From: Athripsodes cinereus
Lineage: Eukaryota > Arthropoda > Insecta > Trichoptera > Leptoceridae
Direction of reading: 5' to 3'
Assembly: GCA_947579605.1 (NCBI GenBank)
Contig: OX388322.1
Span: 6,386,001 to 6,450,000, forward strand
Length of the DNA: 64,000 nt
In this document: positions 50,089 through 61,245 of the stretch, piece after piece
Layout: each line of letters begins with the position of its first letter
How positions within the stretch are numbered: position 1 is the first letter of the stretch
Translations under genes and position numbers: made by a program
The notes under the pieces: model-generated
What the model was told of the DNA's origin: nothing
Database searches by the model: none
What the model saw: the letters and a program-made list of their open reading frames with translations, nothing else

Positions 50089-50317
50089 CTAGCGGTCCGC
50101 ACCGGCTTCGCACGGGTAGACAGGTATTTAAAAAAATAATTTAGTTTTAGTAAGGATTTTTAGGATCCCTAATTTTTTGAAAATATAATATAGCCTATGT
50201 CACCCGGGGATAGTGCAGTTTCTCAACAGTGAAAGAAATTTTCAAATCGGTTCAGTAGTTTCGGAGCCTATTCAATGCAAACAATCAAATCTTTCCTCTT
50301 TATAATATTAGTAAAGA
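50089..50317 (-). mobile_element. Non-autonomous Helitron, Lep1-like, 229 bp
   Basis: On the minus strand it starts TCTTTACTAATATTATAAAG after an A and ends GAAGCCGGTGCGGACCGCTAG before a T, shown here only by its last 12 bases GCGGACCGCTAG. TATTATAAAGAGGAAAGATT and CACGGGT...CGGCTTCGCA-type ends are those described for Lep1-type Helitrons of insects. No Rep/helicase. Confidence 0.85.
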
Positions 50318-50865
50318 TAAACAACCGTGAAAGACATGAATGTTGTAACTTTTGTGTTATTTACTACAGCATATACATATAATGTTTATCAAAAATTCTA
50401 TGATTTGCATGACAAATCGAGATTTAAAAATTTTCATACTACACATAATAACATGAATTGCAAATTGAAATCGAGATTTAAAAACTTTCATACTACACAA
50501 AAATAACATGAAATTAACTTTTGGAAAACAGGATATTATGCAAAGGGTATATTAAAATTTTGTAATAAAATTTTATATTACGAAATTTAAATATATCGTT
50601 TTTCGAAATAAAAATAAAAAATAAATTAAACATATTATAAAATGCTGGAAAAATACGGTAAACATGGTACCAAATCATATATATTTCATTCGATATATAA
50701 ATATAAAACAATTGTTTTTCGGTTATTATTATACACGTTAAATTAAAAATTGGTATATCAATCGTCCTGTTTACAAATTTATTTAAATGTAAATGTTCAT
50801 ATGTAATGATTTGTATAATAAAAAAACAATTAAAATAAATTAATAAGGGTAGGTACTTACTCTGT
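50318..50865. other. No recognised feature
   Basis: Very AT-rich. A direct repeat of ATCGAGATTTAAAAA with CATACTACACA occurs at 50418 and 50472, about 55 bp apart. Confidence 0.4.
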
Positions 50866-51260
50866 TATGGATGATGATATAATATAAAACAAACAAAATT
50901 ATTATATTTCTCTCTCTGCAACACTATTGGAAAAAGTTCTATTTATTTGAAATATAATTACTCAAAAAATAAACGTCAAGTTTTGAAAAAAGAATGCGTT
51001 GTTTAAAGTTTGAAACTTTGCGAATGTATGAAGTTGTTTTGTATAATATTTCAGTACCGACGTCGCTTTGTTATTGGCTGCGACCACTCCACTCCGCATC
51101 GATGTCGGTTGTGGACTGATGTTGGACTAGTCTGAATAACTCTGAAACTCCTGAAAGGAACAGAGAGTACGTCATACAAAACTCGCATTAACAATAAGCG
51201 TAGCATATCCGTCGTATCGCAAATCACTCGTTTCGGGTGGATTGCTGTAAAAAAATATAT
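50866..51260 (-). promoter_or_regulatory. Candidate promoter / first exon, CpG-rich
   Basis: Between about 51055 and 51120 the sequence is unusually GC- and CpG-rich (GACGTCGCTTTG, CCGCATCGATGTCGG) with an inverted CCAAT (TTATTGGCTG). Further CpGs lie at 51190-51240. On the minus strand an initiator-like TCAGTC lies near 51105 and a donor-like ACAGAGTAAGTACC near 50865. It could be a non-coding first exon of a minus-strand gene. No coding exon was linked to it. Confidence 0.3.
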
Positions 51261-51405
51261 CCAGCGTATTGTCTGAATGTTATCACATAATTTGAGCGAT
51301 TTTTATCGCTGAGCATTAGAACTTAACAAAGGAAATTTCCAGATATAGTGTGTTGATATTAATAAAATAAATAATATTATCGATTCAGTTCCTTTAGATT
51401 CGTCA

Positions 51406-51565
51406 AATGACAGTCTTTCACAATATACCGTAAAATAATCATTTTACAGTTATCGACACAGATTTTGTATATTGATACTTTACATTTTTTAAATACATTT
51501 TATTATCTCAAAGAAATAACGTTTCGCTCATAAGATTACAAAAAGTTTGAGTTATTTTATAGGGT
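51406..51565. other. Short repeat core and AT-rich DNA
   Basis: GTCTTTCACAATATACCGT is a core of the 38328/49213 repeat. Nothing else. Confidence 0.35.
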
Positions 51566-51855
51566 AGGTAGAGCGAACGGGACCTTACATACTTTCAATT
51601 CCTCTACACTCATGCAATTTCTCATACATGCACTTCGATTTTTTTTAGTCAGCATGCCGCCATTCTTATGAATTTTATTCACGTGGTTAAGCCGTATAGT
51701 TTTCGGACGTGTGCGCTTTACATCCATTCAGAAAAATGTACTGTTTTTGTCATCCTCTCATAATCCATTTGCTCCACATGTCCAAACCATCACAACTTTT
51801 TTACACGCATTTCATCTACACCACTTCTCTAGCATCCGCTCATTCTCTCGTTTTT
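51566..51855 (-). pseudogene. LINE-X fragment, decayed
   Basis: Antisense LINE-X codons: CTCATGCAATTTCTCATACATG in shortened form, CACGTGGTTAAGCC, CATGTCCAAACCATC and CATCCGCTCATTCT, matching 44886-45510 with many changes. The 3' hairpin is partly lost (GGGTAGGTAGAGCGAACGG). Confidence 0.6.
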
Positions 51856-52569
51856 AAGATACTTTATATTTGAAATTTAGTAGGTTTTAGTTTTTGATTC
51901 GTTAAAATTTGAAGATGGCACGTGTCAAAATATCCCATAACATGAATTATTGCTTGTAAATTAGTTTTTTTTAATATAGTGTGTACTTATTGATTTACAA
52001 GTTTTGTGTGTTTTGTGATACGTTTATATGATTTATAATATTTTGTAAATAGCTGCTGGCTAATAATAAAATTCTAGTTTAAGACAGCATCAGGAACAAC
52101 CCCTCTGCAATTCAAGGTGAGGTTATTTAGTTTACATTGGGACATAGACGACATTAATATTATTATTATGCAATAGAACATAATAATTTTAATACCTACT
52201 AATTATTATTACTAAGGTGACCAACTTTTTACAGCGAAAAAGAAGACATTTTCTAGGTTTGGTATAGGAATTTGAAATATTTCGCAAAGTTCTCGGTTTT
52301 TTTAAAGAATATTTTCAATGAAAAGGAGGACGGTACTTTTTTGTAGAAAATTTGACACATCCGAATTTGGTTATTTTGGTTCGTTTTTCAGAAATGACGA
52401 CCAGTTTTATTGTTGTTATATTCTCAGAATTTAATGATTTGGTAGAGTTTTTCAAAAGTGAGGAATTTTTTATGTCCCACAATACGAATTTTTATCCCCC
52501 ATCACCAAATTCTTGAAATGGTAATTAGTTTAGAAACACAGACCTCTATATATTTTAAATTAGATTTTA
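51856..52569. other. No recognised feature
   Basis: AT-rich sequence. Nothing recognised. Confidence 0.4.
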
Positions 52570-52808
52570 ACCGTGTAGCACGCGGTGAAGAGTTGGTATC
52601 CCACTTTTTTCCGCAAGTTTTCAGGTATCCTGTAAAAAGCAGGTGTTCGAAAAAATAAAGAAAATTATGATCTTAAATTTAGCGATGAGATTAGACCTAT
52701 CATAGAAGCTTAATTTTGTGTTGGCATGGACAGGACAGCTTGCATTATTATTATGTGAAGCTCTTCTGCTGGTTACTCCACTTGTGGGGTATGCCGTGAC
52801 GGTAAAGT
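52570..52808 (+). mobile_element. SINE-R near-full copy
   Basis: GTGTAGCACGCGGTGAAGAG, TATCCTGTAAAAAGCAGGTG, TTAGCGATGAGATTAG, GGTTACTCCACTTGTGGGGT and ATGCCGTGACGGTA in sense order. The middle shows deletions. Confidence 0.75.
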
Positions 52809-52844
52809 AAGATAGCTAGTTTTAAAATGTCAGAAAGGAACACC

Positions 52845-52983
52845 TTTGGGATCCGTGGTTCGATCCCAGGTGCTGACAAACTCCCCTTTCACGACACAAG
52901 CTTTTAGCTTACTGTGAAAGGTGTATAAGGTTGTATTTCAGTTCACAAAACCTAGATATATCTTTGTTTTTTTTAAAAAAAGA
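52845..52983 (+). mobile_element. SINE-S, 5'-truncated
   Basis: Starts within the head at ATCCGTGGTTCGATCCCAGG (B-box present), then CTCCCCTTTCACGACACAAG, TAGCTTACTGTGAAAGGTG and AGATATATCTTTG with an A-rich tail. The A-box part is missing. Confidence 0.8.
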
Positions 52984-53344
52984 CAAAATTCAAAAAAGGA
53001 TGACATTTGGTCACAAATTATTATTACATGAAATGAGAGATTGTATGTATGTTGGTAGGGACTACTGATACGGATTGCATTGTTATTAGAATTATTGTAG
53101 AGGAATTTAATTAACAAAGGCATATGAGTATTATATTTGTTCAATATCAAAAGCATGACATACCATATTAATTACCTAATAATATTACATTTCAAAAGCT
53201 TAGAACAATAAATATATCTATTATAATATCTCTACAAGTATTATCATGACATTTCCCACAACTGAAGAATACTAATTTATTATTATTTTTATAAGGGTTG
53301 CTTTTTCAGATACACTATCCTTACTGGCTAACACATTAAAAAAC
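52984..53344. other. AT-rich DNA with a SINE-R scrap at 53243-53275
   Basis: TATCATGACATTTCCCACAAC resembles the antisense SINE-R 3' end in shortened form. Nothing else. Confidence 0.4.
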
Positions 53345-53475
53345 GGTGCGAGTGGCTAGAGTTAGGTGTCTCTCTGCGTGGGTGATGGCGTAAACAAATC
53401 GAAAATCTTTGGAACCGTGATGTACTCTTTTCACTTATGGCATAGCATCCTACAAGGATGATTTGTGCCAGTACT
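53345..53475 (-). mobile_element. Poly(A)-LINE 3' UTR fragment
   Basis: TTTTCACTTATGGCATAGCA then CATCCTACAAGGATG and ATTTGTGCC is the antisense of the UTR at 47440-47490, including the hairpin. Confidence 0.55.
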
Positions 53476-54051
53476 CTTGTTCAACCAAAGTTTCAAACAG
53501 ATCATTTGAAGAATGAAAAGATTTGGCGATACACTTCTAATTATGTATTTACAGTAATAACCTAAATATACACAACACGGTACTGAGTGTCACGTTGTCA
53601 ATACTATTAGGTCACTAAGTGTATACTGTAAGAGGAATAGGTACTTGTGTCTAGTCGAGAGGTAGGCACCAAAAAGCCCCGATCTTTAGCGCGATACCTA
53701 TAAAAGACTTAGAGCTTTTAGAGCTAATGACAAGTGCTATAACACTAATTATTGTAGATGTGCAATAAAACCTTACTTACTTAGGTATAAAACAACACAC
53801 CACAGGAACAAACAAGATCCTTATGGGGTAACTAGAATTTGTTTATCTCAAATTTGTAGGTGTCCGAAATAAAGTCGAGAACCAATAGACCAGATATGTA
53901 AATAGGATACCTAATCATTAAAAAAGTTTGATATTCATGAAGTCCCATGATAAAAAGAGGACTCCGATTCTATCCAAAATATTTTGAGTATTTTGTGTAG
54001 ATATTTATTTTATTTTATTCGTAAAACATCACAAATAATACATTTTAAATC
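53476..54051. other. AT-rich DNA; LINE-like tail 53636-53805
   Basis: GCAATAAAACCTTACTTACT near 53762 is a tail-like microsatellite with an AATAAA signal. The preceding 120 bp are UTR-like. Nothing else. Confidence 0.35.
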
Positions 54052-54410
54052 TTCAATACAGCGATGAGGTGTGCTATTCATCCTGAATATTATCTTATCT
54101 TTTAATGGCACAAAGAGACATGTGTAAAAATATTAATAAACTGCACGGCCTCCAAAAAACACGATAATGTAAATGTTCGTATATTCCTTCAGATTATTGT
54201 TAATATCTCTGTTAATCTCCTATTTATTCGGATAAAAAGAAGTTCCTAGACTTCGGATGGTCGGTAGGCCTCCTTCAATAATAATCTTTTATTCATAGAT
54301 GAGGTTTGCCCTTCTTAAATGTCTCATTTTTTGTATGGGTGCAAAGAGAACAATATTTACCTATCTTCATTACATTTAGAAAACCTACTGGCTTCTCTAT
54401 TCGTGAAAAA
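54052..54410 (+). mobile_element. Two truncated SINE-R copies
   Basis: Copy A (54052-54125) has TACAGCGATGAGGTGTGC and CATCCTGAATATTATC. Copy B (54296-54410) has AGATGAGGTTTGCCC, CTTAAATGTCTCATTTTTTG and CTACTGGCTTCTCTATTCG. Both are diverged. Confidence 0.55.
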
Positions 54411-54989
54411 GGAAAATAAAATAAAATTCTAATGAAAATAAAGAGTAAATATTTCGATAAATTTAATGTTTAATTTCTCAGTACGTGGACAATAAAACAA
54501 AGGTATGATAATAAAATAATACATGATAGAATGTTTCTACTGTCACATACTATACAGAGTACAGAACATAGCATTGACCATGGCACAGCACTGACCTTTC
54601 TTGCGTGGGTTTAGTTCCAGGAAATGCTTCTGTATAGGAAGTGCCTACACCACCCAAACCACCCCCTAAATGTCACTAAAAATCCACACCCCCTTTCACT
54701 GGAAGTATTAATATTACAATATATATCTACATTTAATACATCTACAGTCTTGCGTCATAATATAATAATTACGACAATAATTTTGATTTATAATGTCGTA
54801 AAATTTATGATTCTGAGTGTAAGATGTTTGATATGTTTGGTATTTTCTTAAATTCCATTTTTTTTATTTTACACAAAACAAATTGAAATAAAAATGCATA
54901 GGATCCAAAATAATAGGTATTGAAGTTTTCTAAAGCTACTGCCCTTCTTTCTCAGAGAAAATTCTGAGTAAGCTATTGCTTAGTAAAAA
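54411..54989. other. No recognised feature
   Basis: AT-rich, with a C/A-rich patch at 54645-54695 (CACCACCCAAACCACCCCC). Nothing recognised. Confidence 0.4.
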
Positions 54990-55292
54990 AAATTACACAA
55001 GTGGAATATTCAACAGAATGACTGCATGTAATAAACAATGCATGCCGTCCTCACTGTGTCAATAAAAGGAATGAATGTCTTGGTACGTAATTTTTTACGA
55101 ATATCTGCCTCTTACAGTAGGACACTCGAAAACTAACAGAAAAAACTGGGAGACTTATTGTTTATCGGGGACTCTAAGGGATAAACTACTACTACTATAC
55201 CATCACGGCTTATCGTACTAGTGAGATAGCCAGCAGACCAGCTGCATGTAGTAAACATACAAAATGTCCTCTCCATGACAACAAATAACGGG
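54990..55292 (-). mobile_element. Two adjacent SINE-R copies
   Basis: Copy A (54990-55188) runs from ACACAAGTGGAATATTC to CTCGAAAACTAACAGAAAAA and GGGGACTCTAAGGG. Copy B starts at once with ACTACTACTATACCATCACG and runs to GTAAACATACAAAATGTCC (55189-55292). They are in the same orientation and abut without spacer, so B's tail marks where it joined A's head. Confidence 0.7.
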
Positions 55293-55426
55293 ATAAAACG
55301 TTGTAGTATTTCATAGTTTTAGCTTACATTGGTTAAAACTGATGTATTTGATTGTTTGTGATGTGTAAGTATTGAAAAAAAACTACTGTGATATTAGAAA
55401 GAATATTTTAATACATATATAGATAT

Positions 55427-55722
55427 ACATACCATCACGCTGCTTCCCTAGCGGGGTAGGCAGAAAGGATCGAGAGCCACTTTCTTCTATCCTTGTATAC
55501 GCCTTTTGCTTCCGTCGCAATCATACAATTCCTCATGGATGCTATCCTGTTCAATGTGCTCAACACGTGACCGTCCTGTAGGATCTGGTTTATATGATCT
55601 TGCCATTTGATCCTCGAACGGCCACATCTCCGTGCACCATTTCTCTTAGCCAAATATAATATTTTCTTGTTCATTCTTTCCACATGCCCAAACCATCATA
55701 ACTTATTTACATTCATCTTTAT
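55427..55722 (-). pseudogene. LINE-X tail
   Basis: CATCACGCTGCTTCCCTAGC then GGGGTAGGCAGAAAGGATCG is the antisense 3' end. The codons for KILYLAKRNGARRCGRSRIK and WQDHINQILQ follow. It is close to the copy at 28382-28803 and has a GTATGTATAT tail. Confidence 0.75.
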
Positions 55723-56324
55723 CAAATCAATCCCTATATAATAAGCATGGAGTCCAACAGGTTAAGAAATACCATAAATTTAATATAACAGTAATAAAAA
55801 AGGTCTTTTAAAAAATTGAGGGGATAATAATTTTGTATCCAGGGATTGTAATAATTATAAATGTCTATGTAACACTGTCGCATACTTCCAGGAATATTAT
55901 CTGTTATAATGAGTAATGAGAAATGTTAATTCTTTTTATTGGGAAAATCATATGAGCTTTTATGTTACCATTTATTTATTTGGGTATGCACATTTCGGAG
56001 ATAAAGCTTTTTATATATTCACGGAAAATAATGAATCGTGTGTAATTAGTTCACAGATCTTATTTGTTGGAGGTGCTATGACAAGAACGTACCCAATTTT
56101 TAAAAGGGGGGAGTCAGGGGCTTATGTCGGACCGATTGATGGAAGGGGGATCAGTGTTCTTTAGATCTGACTTCTAGAAGGATGTACATGGAGGATTGTT
56201 TGAAATGATTGGATGCATTTGAGTCAAAATTGAGAAAAATTGTGGAGATACAAGGGAAGGCCTTTTTTCATAAATGGACGCAAAAGGCTAAAATGATGAT
56301 GCTGAAACAATAGGTACTCATAGC
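55723..56324. other. AT-rich DNA; two-copy repeat 55747-55850
   Basis: GGAGTCCAACAGGTTAAG and TACCATAAATTTAAT match 11337-11440. A frame at 55916-56164 has no domain. 56200-56290 could be a decayed LINE end, not assigned. Confidence 0.35.
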
Positions 56325-56329
56325 TCATT

Positions 56330-56360
<31 letters not shown>

Positions 56361-56560
56361 TTCAATTCACGGCTCATATAGCCATTTACAATATATATAC
56401 ATATATAAACATACAAATTCACAAATTGGTGTTAAGTAATTCAAATATATATAACCAAAATAATAACAACAACAAAAATGCAACCAAATATCATCAATAA
56501 AAACAACCATGTATAAATAAATGGATGGGCACTATTTATAGACAATTCAAGTTAGTAGGC
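56325..56560 (-). mobile_element. LINE-W type 3' end with (TTTA)n
   Basis: Eight TTTA units, then a stem-loop ACGGCTCATATAGCCATT, then an A-rich UTR. No ORF remains. Confidence 0.5.
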
Positions 56561-56629
56561 ATCCATACGAACAATTTATGAAATTTTGAAACTTTTTAAA
56601 CGTTAAAAGTTTGCTCTAGCAAAGAATAA

Positions 56630-56695
56630 ATCTCCTATTCTTTGCTAGAGCTCTTTCTATCGAGTGTCCTGTAAAAGACATTTAATCGTAAATTA
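56630..56695 (+). mobile_element. SINE-R 5' scrap
   Basis: TCTCCTATTCTTTGCTAGAG and CGAGTGTCCTGTAAAAGAC match the sense head region. Confidence 0.45.
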
Positions 56696-57064
56696 TTATT
56701 TACTTATTTCACTCTTCTTGCAGATCATCATTCATATAACAAAATCAACAAAGCAGTTTACATAAAAAAATAATGTGATGATACGCAGTGGCGAGATTAT
56801 CACTTTATAATGATTTCTTCCATTTAACCACATCATATTATGAATTTTACATCTTCTTCTGAATTTGAAAAGGAGGATCTTTAATATTGAAACTCTTATT
56901 TTAAAGAGGCATAAAATTTAGGAGGTATGAGACGGCTCAAGAATCCAAGTGTCTCAAATATTCTACCGTTCCTTCAGTAATTTCATAAAGCTGAGAGCTT
57001 AGTAACAGACTGATTAAGTAATAATATAATAATCCCATTTTTTAAACGTTTCAGATGTTTTCCC

Positions 57065-57640
57065 AAATATTTATTTATTTATTTATTGTTTCATTTGTAC
57101 AACAGTATTAAAAATATAAGTTATAAAAACCTACCTAACTGGGCATGAGCCCGTACCAAGGTAGACTGAACCAGTTTTCACCATACTTTGTCTCAGCGCT
57201 CAATTTTCTTTACTTTAGTTATTAAGATTATTTTCCTTACTTTATTATACCATAAAATAACACACAAGCTCACGCACGCACACATACATCCACACACACA
57301 AACACACTCACCCTTATACACACCCACCCACACACACATATACAGACATACACACATATTATATACCCATATAGATAATGCCACATATATATTCATACAC
57401 ACATACACACACACTCAGTCACACAGGCAGATATGTGATCAGGGTCTCAGTGTTTCTGCGGCCCAACTGCCGAAGCCATGCTGTGATCCCTCTCCCAACA
57501 CCAGAAGGAGCCGAAGCCCGGATAACTGTGTCATAAATCTTGTTAAGAATTCTAGGGGCAATATATGCAAAGTGTCTCTGGGCAAAGCAAGTTTTGACCG
57601 TTGGTACCACAAATCTCTCTGCCAATCTCGCCCTAGTTCC
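57065..57640 (-). mobile_element. LINE-W 3' end with ORF C-terminus and CA-rich UTR
   Basis: The minus frame 57419-57625 reads VVPTVKTCFAQRHFAYIAPR then ILNKIYDTV, the +T..AQRHF.Y.AP+..N pattern of a LINE Pol tail. The 3' UTR contains a purine/pyrimidine CA-rich microsatellite (57260-57425), a hairpin TGGGCATGAGCCCG at about 57140, and a TTTATTTATTTATTTATTG tail at 57068-57087. The plus-strand 159-codon frame across it is produced by the CA repeat. Confidence 0.65.
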
Positions 57641-58377
57641 ATGAATGAATTTATATTAGTTTCATAAATTTGAATCTGAAAACAATATTTTGAGAGCATG
57701 ACTTCTATAAAAAAAGTTTAGTATGACCACTAACTATGTGATGATATAGATAAATAGGTTTTAGGTATTCGTGTTATGGCAATATTTCAATTTGAATTAA
57801 CCTTTAGACACCAGAGTCTAAAATTAATCGTGTGCCATCTACCAATTAACATTTCACCGTGCTAAACGTCAATTAAAAAGCAATAGAGTTAAAATAATAT
57901 AGTAAAATGCCAACACAAACACCCTCTCACCTCTCATAAACACCCCTCTACTCTCTCTTGGATACTACTACCCTCGAATTAAGAATCGCTTAGTTATGGA
58001 CGTCTCTAGTAATTATTAAGATGATTAAAAATATTTGGGACAAGGTTCCAGAGTTGTCTGTGGATTATATTATATTACTAGTTTTAATCCCTATTTACTT
58101 TCGTACTTTTTGTGTTCGGTCTAAATCTTTCCACTATAATGGGTGGCGACTGACAATGTTTTTTTCATTTTTTAGAATCAAGTTTCCAGAAATATAGCCG
58201 TACTCCTTCAGTGGATATGTTATACATATTAAAATGTTTTTGTAAAAGAAGATTTATTATTTTAATAAAGATTTAAATTTTAATAAAAACAAAAAGAAAA
58301 CATTATAAGTAGAATGAATTGATTATATTTTAATCAACTTTGTGAAAGTTTATTTCAATAACACATTTATTTACTAA
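57641..58377. other. No recognised feature
   Basis: AT-rich sequence. Nothing recognised. Confidence 0.4.
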
Positions 58378-58628
58378 TTTTATTCTTCACTGTACAATGG
58401 TATTCATCACGGTACGCTATACAATTTTATATAGAAATGCATTCAAAATGTTTGCCACCTATCCTAAATGTCTAAAATTTTTTTGGGACAGAGAAAACGG
58501 CTTGCATGTTTATTACATGCAGCTGATCTGCTGGCTACCTCAATTGTGGGATTTGCCGTGATGGTGTAGCAGTAGTAATACAGAGGGTGAGTTTGTCGAG
58601 GGGCGTGATGCTATCCAACTAACCCAAA
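58378..58628 (-). mobile_element. LINE-V 3' end split by a SINE-R
   Basis: TTTTATTCTTCACTGTACAATG at the left, shortened, and GGGTGAGTTTGTCGAGGGGC then CTATCCAACTAACCC at the right form one LINE-V end. SINE-R (58440-58576) separates them. Confidence 0.6.
58440..58576 (+). mobile_element. SINE-R 3' half nested in LINE-V
   Basis: TTTGCCACCTATCCTAAATG, CTTGCATGTTTATTACATGC, TCTGCTGGCTACCTC and GCCGTGATGGTGTAGCAG then TAGTAATAC. It is 5'-truncated. Confidence 0.75.
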
Positions 58629-59540
58629 TTAAAATAAAAAATGAAAAAATATGTTCAATGTTTACTTTCATCATTATTACAAGAAATAGACTCGAAGGTC
58701 TTACGAGTAGACATCCACCATCGATGATTGGTTTTTTTCAGTTTATTGCTGATGATGGATGTCTACTCCGAAAAACTTTAAAGTAATTCTTCAGGTATTC
58801 ACGGTCTCTATCATCTTGTTTAGTGGTTGTCAATATCTTCGTGTGATGCTTGTTTTCTCGAGCTTTCTGCGAGCGCGCTGTCGCCATTTTCAGGAGTGTG
58901 AAGTGTCTTAAATTGTTAGTGTTTTTGTATTCATGATGAAAGTGAACAATGCTGCTGCCGTTTCATCCATTTATTCATGCCATCTTACGACGTTCCCCCC
59001 CAAATACTGTTACTTAACTTAAATTACCTCCATTGGCAATAAGTTCTTCAACCTTTTAAAAACCAATCTTCACAGTTTTTGACATCACCATACTTGATCG
59101 TCGAACTGATGCTGTCATTACCAGCTGTATTTTTCTGTACCAAAACGCCTTTAATAAATGAGAGTTCATTCGGTCTTATAGCTTCTTAATACTTATCTAG
59201 TAAAATAGCCATAGCGGATATACATAGATAGGTATACGAACATCCTCAGATATTTATTATATTGTCTATGCCCATCCTTGTCTATGGTATATGGTTCTTC
59301 AGTAGGAAGGTATTGATGGTTATATGGAGGTAAGCACCCAACCGAAATTCCATAAAAGTCACATAGGTACCTACATAAATACTTGCCTAGGTACCTATTT
59401 GACACGCAGTTGTCTATTCTCTGTGTTTGAACCAATTGTGAAATTCAAGAAAATTTTGTTCAGAAAATGGTTCGGTTTTTTATTTCATTTTATTTTTGAT
59501 GGCAGGAAGAAGAAGAAGAACTGTATAATTTTTAAATAGA
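58629..59540. other. Short inverted repeat near 58705-58765, otherwise nothing
   Basis: GAGTAGACATCCACCATC and GATGGATGTCTACTC lie about 40 bp apart and are complementary, a small stem-loop. No gene or repeat family was recognised in the rest. Confidence 0.45.
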
Positions 59541-59592
59541 GTTAGTCTACTGGCTACCTCCTCTTTTGTGAAAAATCCCGTGATGTTATAAA
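59541..59592 (+). mobile_element. SINE-R 3' scrap
   Basis: GTCTACTGGCTACCTCCTC and AATCCCGTGATGTTATAA, the sense 3' end only. Confidence 0.5.
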
Positions 59593-59633
59593 TGAATGGA
59601 TGTAGAGCTGATAACTAACTTTTGAAAGTCTAT

Positions 59634-59828
59634 ATACCCTCACGTCGCATCCCAAGTGGGGTACGCAGAGAGAACGGAACGCCATATGGATCCAACATTA
59701 CATACTTCTTTCGCTTCTTCTTCATTCATGCAACTTTTCATCCACGCACGTCGATTTCTCTTACTCAATATTTAGTACGCGATCTAGTCATGTGGTTCTC
59801 AGACGCCCGCACTTCCTCACACCCCATC
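59634..59828 (-). pseudogene. LINE-X tail
   Basis: CCCTCACGTCGCATCCCAAG, TGGGGTACGCAGAGAGAACG and the antisense codons for the ORF end match 44886-45510. A deletion removes part of the middle (TTACTCAATATTTAGTACGC). Confidence 0.7.
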
Positions 59829-60535
59829 TTCCAGATATTTACAATAGTAAAGGTGTGCGAGGAAGACTTTTGAAAGATTGCCCATTTTTATCTGCTTAAT
59901 GTATATTTTGCGCTTATTATATTTCTTTTTTTCACGAATTATTGAGATTTACAAGTTGAGATACAGGTATAGTATCGATTCATATACAATATTCCCGCTC
60001 CACCATAGTGGAATATGTACGCTATCAGTATGTTCGGCCCGCCAAGGTATTTATGATTCTCTCGCGTTCTCATTTCGAATTTGAATATCTCATTGGAATT
60101 CCACAGAACAATAGGAATGGTAGACGGGTCTCATGGATTAACATCTTCTTCCTTCAATATATTATTAATATTATATATATTATAATTCTTTACATACCTA
60201 TTATATACCAATACAACTTATAATAACTACATACAATAGATATGAGCGTGTACTCTTCTAAACCTCACAAACATTTCGTCAAAATCTTTGAATTCAATCA
60301 GATTGATGATTTATTTATGTATTTACTTGTTTAATCATTAATTTCGTTCGAAGACTAATAGCTTATCTGCCGAAAAAGCTTTCGCATAAAAATTTAAAAA
60401 TTGTAAATCGTGTGCTTGTGTGATGAATAATAATAATAAAATGTATTCATTAACAAGACAACAAATAAAATACAAATCGTTAAAATGACATTTGAAATTA
60501 TAAAAATAACAAAATTTTGTTATTATTATAATTTG
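59829..60535. other. AT-rich DNA; LINE-W-like tail 60427-60520
   Basis: AATAATAATAATAAAATGTA followed by A-rich UTR-like sequence may be a minus-strand LINE 3' end. Nothing else. Confidence 0.35.
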
Positions 60536-60713
60536 TACTCTAACCTGGAGGTAGAGTCGCGGCCTTGTAAACAAGGAGTCTGGGGTTCGATCCCAGGTGC
60601 CGGCAAACTCCCCTTTCACGACACAAGCTTTTAGCTTACTGTGAAAGGTGTATAAGGCTGTATTTGGGCTTATAACAAAACCCAGATATATCTTTTTTTT
60701 AAAAAAATTTTAG
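60536..60713 (+). mobile_element. SINE-S full-length copy
   Basis: ACCTGGAGGTAGAGTCGCGG, GGGGTTCGATCCCAGG (B-box), AACTCCCCTTTCACGACACA, GCTTACTGTGAAAGGTGTAT, TTGGGCTTATAACAAAACCC and AGATATATC with a T/A tail. Confidence 0.9.
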
Positions 60714-60839
60714 AGCTGGTATTAGGAGCCTGACAATTTTCAATGATATTTGTCTTCAAAAAAGCACATAATCTAAGTCTTGTTAAAATCTCGACACGTA
60801 TTCAAAAAATCTCCTAATTAAAATTAATCAGTCACTATC

Positions 60840-60965
60840 TCTTCTTTTTAGCGTTTTCTTTCTTAACTGTCTCTTGAATGTATAATAACTATTCCTATTT
60901 TTAATCTCTTCCGGTAGATCATTGCAAACTTTTATAGCTTCATAATAAAATTCTTTTGTAACTAA
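60840..60965 (-). pseudogene. LINE ORF C-terminal fragment
   Basis: The minus strand reads TKEFYYEAIKVCNDLPEEIK then SYYTFKRQLRKKTLKRRD and a stop, the FY.AI..WN.LP.EIK......FK..L+K pattern of a LINE Pol tail. It is about 40 codons. Confidence 0.55.
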
Positions 60966-61189
60966 GAATTCGAGGCTGTGTACAATAATGTACTAAATAT
61001 AGGGGAGTGGAGGTATTTTTTCCATTGATACTAGTTTACCGTACTTTTTTCATACTTAAATGCTAATTTTGTCTGCTTTGTTATTTGGAAATTTGGTACG
61101 GGTACGTCCATGGTTCGTGATGTGCCTACTGTCATTGTGTTTAATTTATTTATTCATTCTTTGTTGGTTGGAAGAGATTAGGGCGAGAG

Positions 61190-61245
61190 AGGGCGAGTTT
61201 ATCGCAAAGGCGCGATCTACTTCAACTAACCAAATTTATATATTT
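61190..61245 (-). mobile_element. LINE-V signature fragment
   Basis: GGGCGAGTTTATCGCAAAGG then CGCGATCTACTTCAACTAACC is the antisense LINE-V block. Confidence 0.5.

Noticed and set aside
49739..50113. 124-codon minus-strand frame resembling a membrane protein
   Set aside because: Ile/Tyr/Phe content follows from extreme AT richness; no domain, no splice sites, and it runs into a Helitron.
57188..57667. 159-codon His/Thr-rich open frame on the plus strand
   Set aside because: Produced by a CA-rich microsatellite in the 3' UTR of a minus-strand LINE; no start context or domain.
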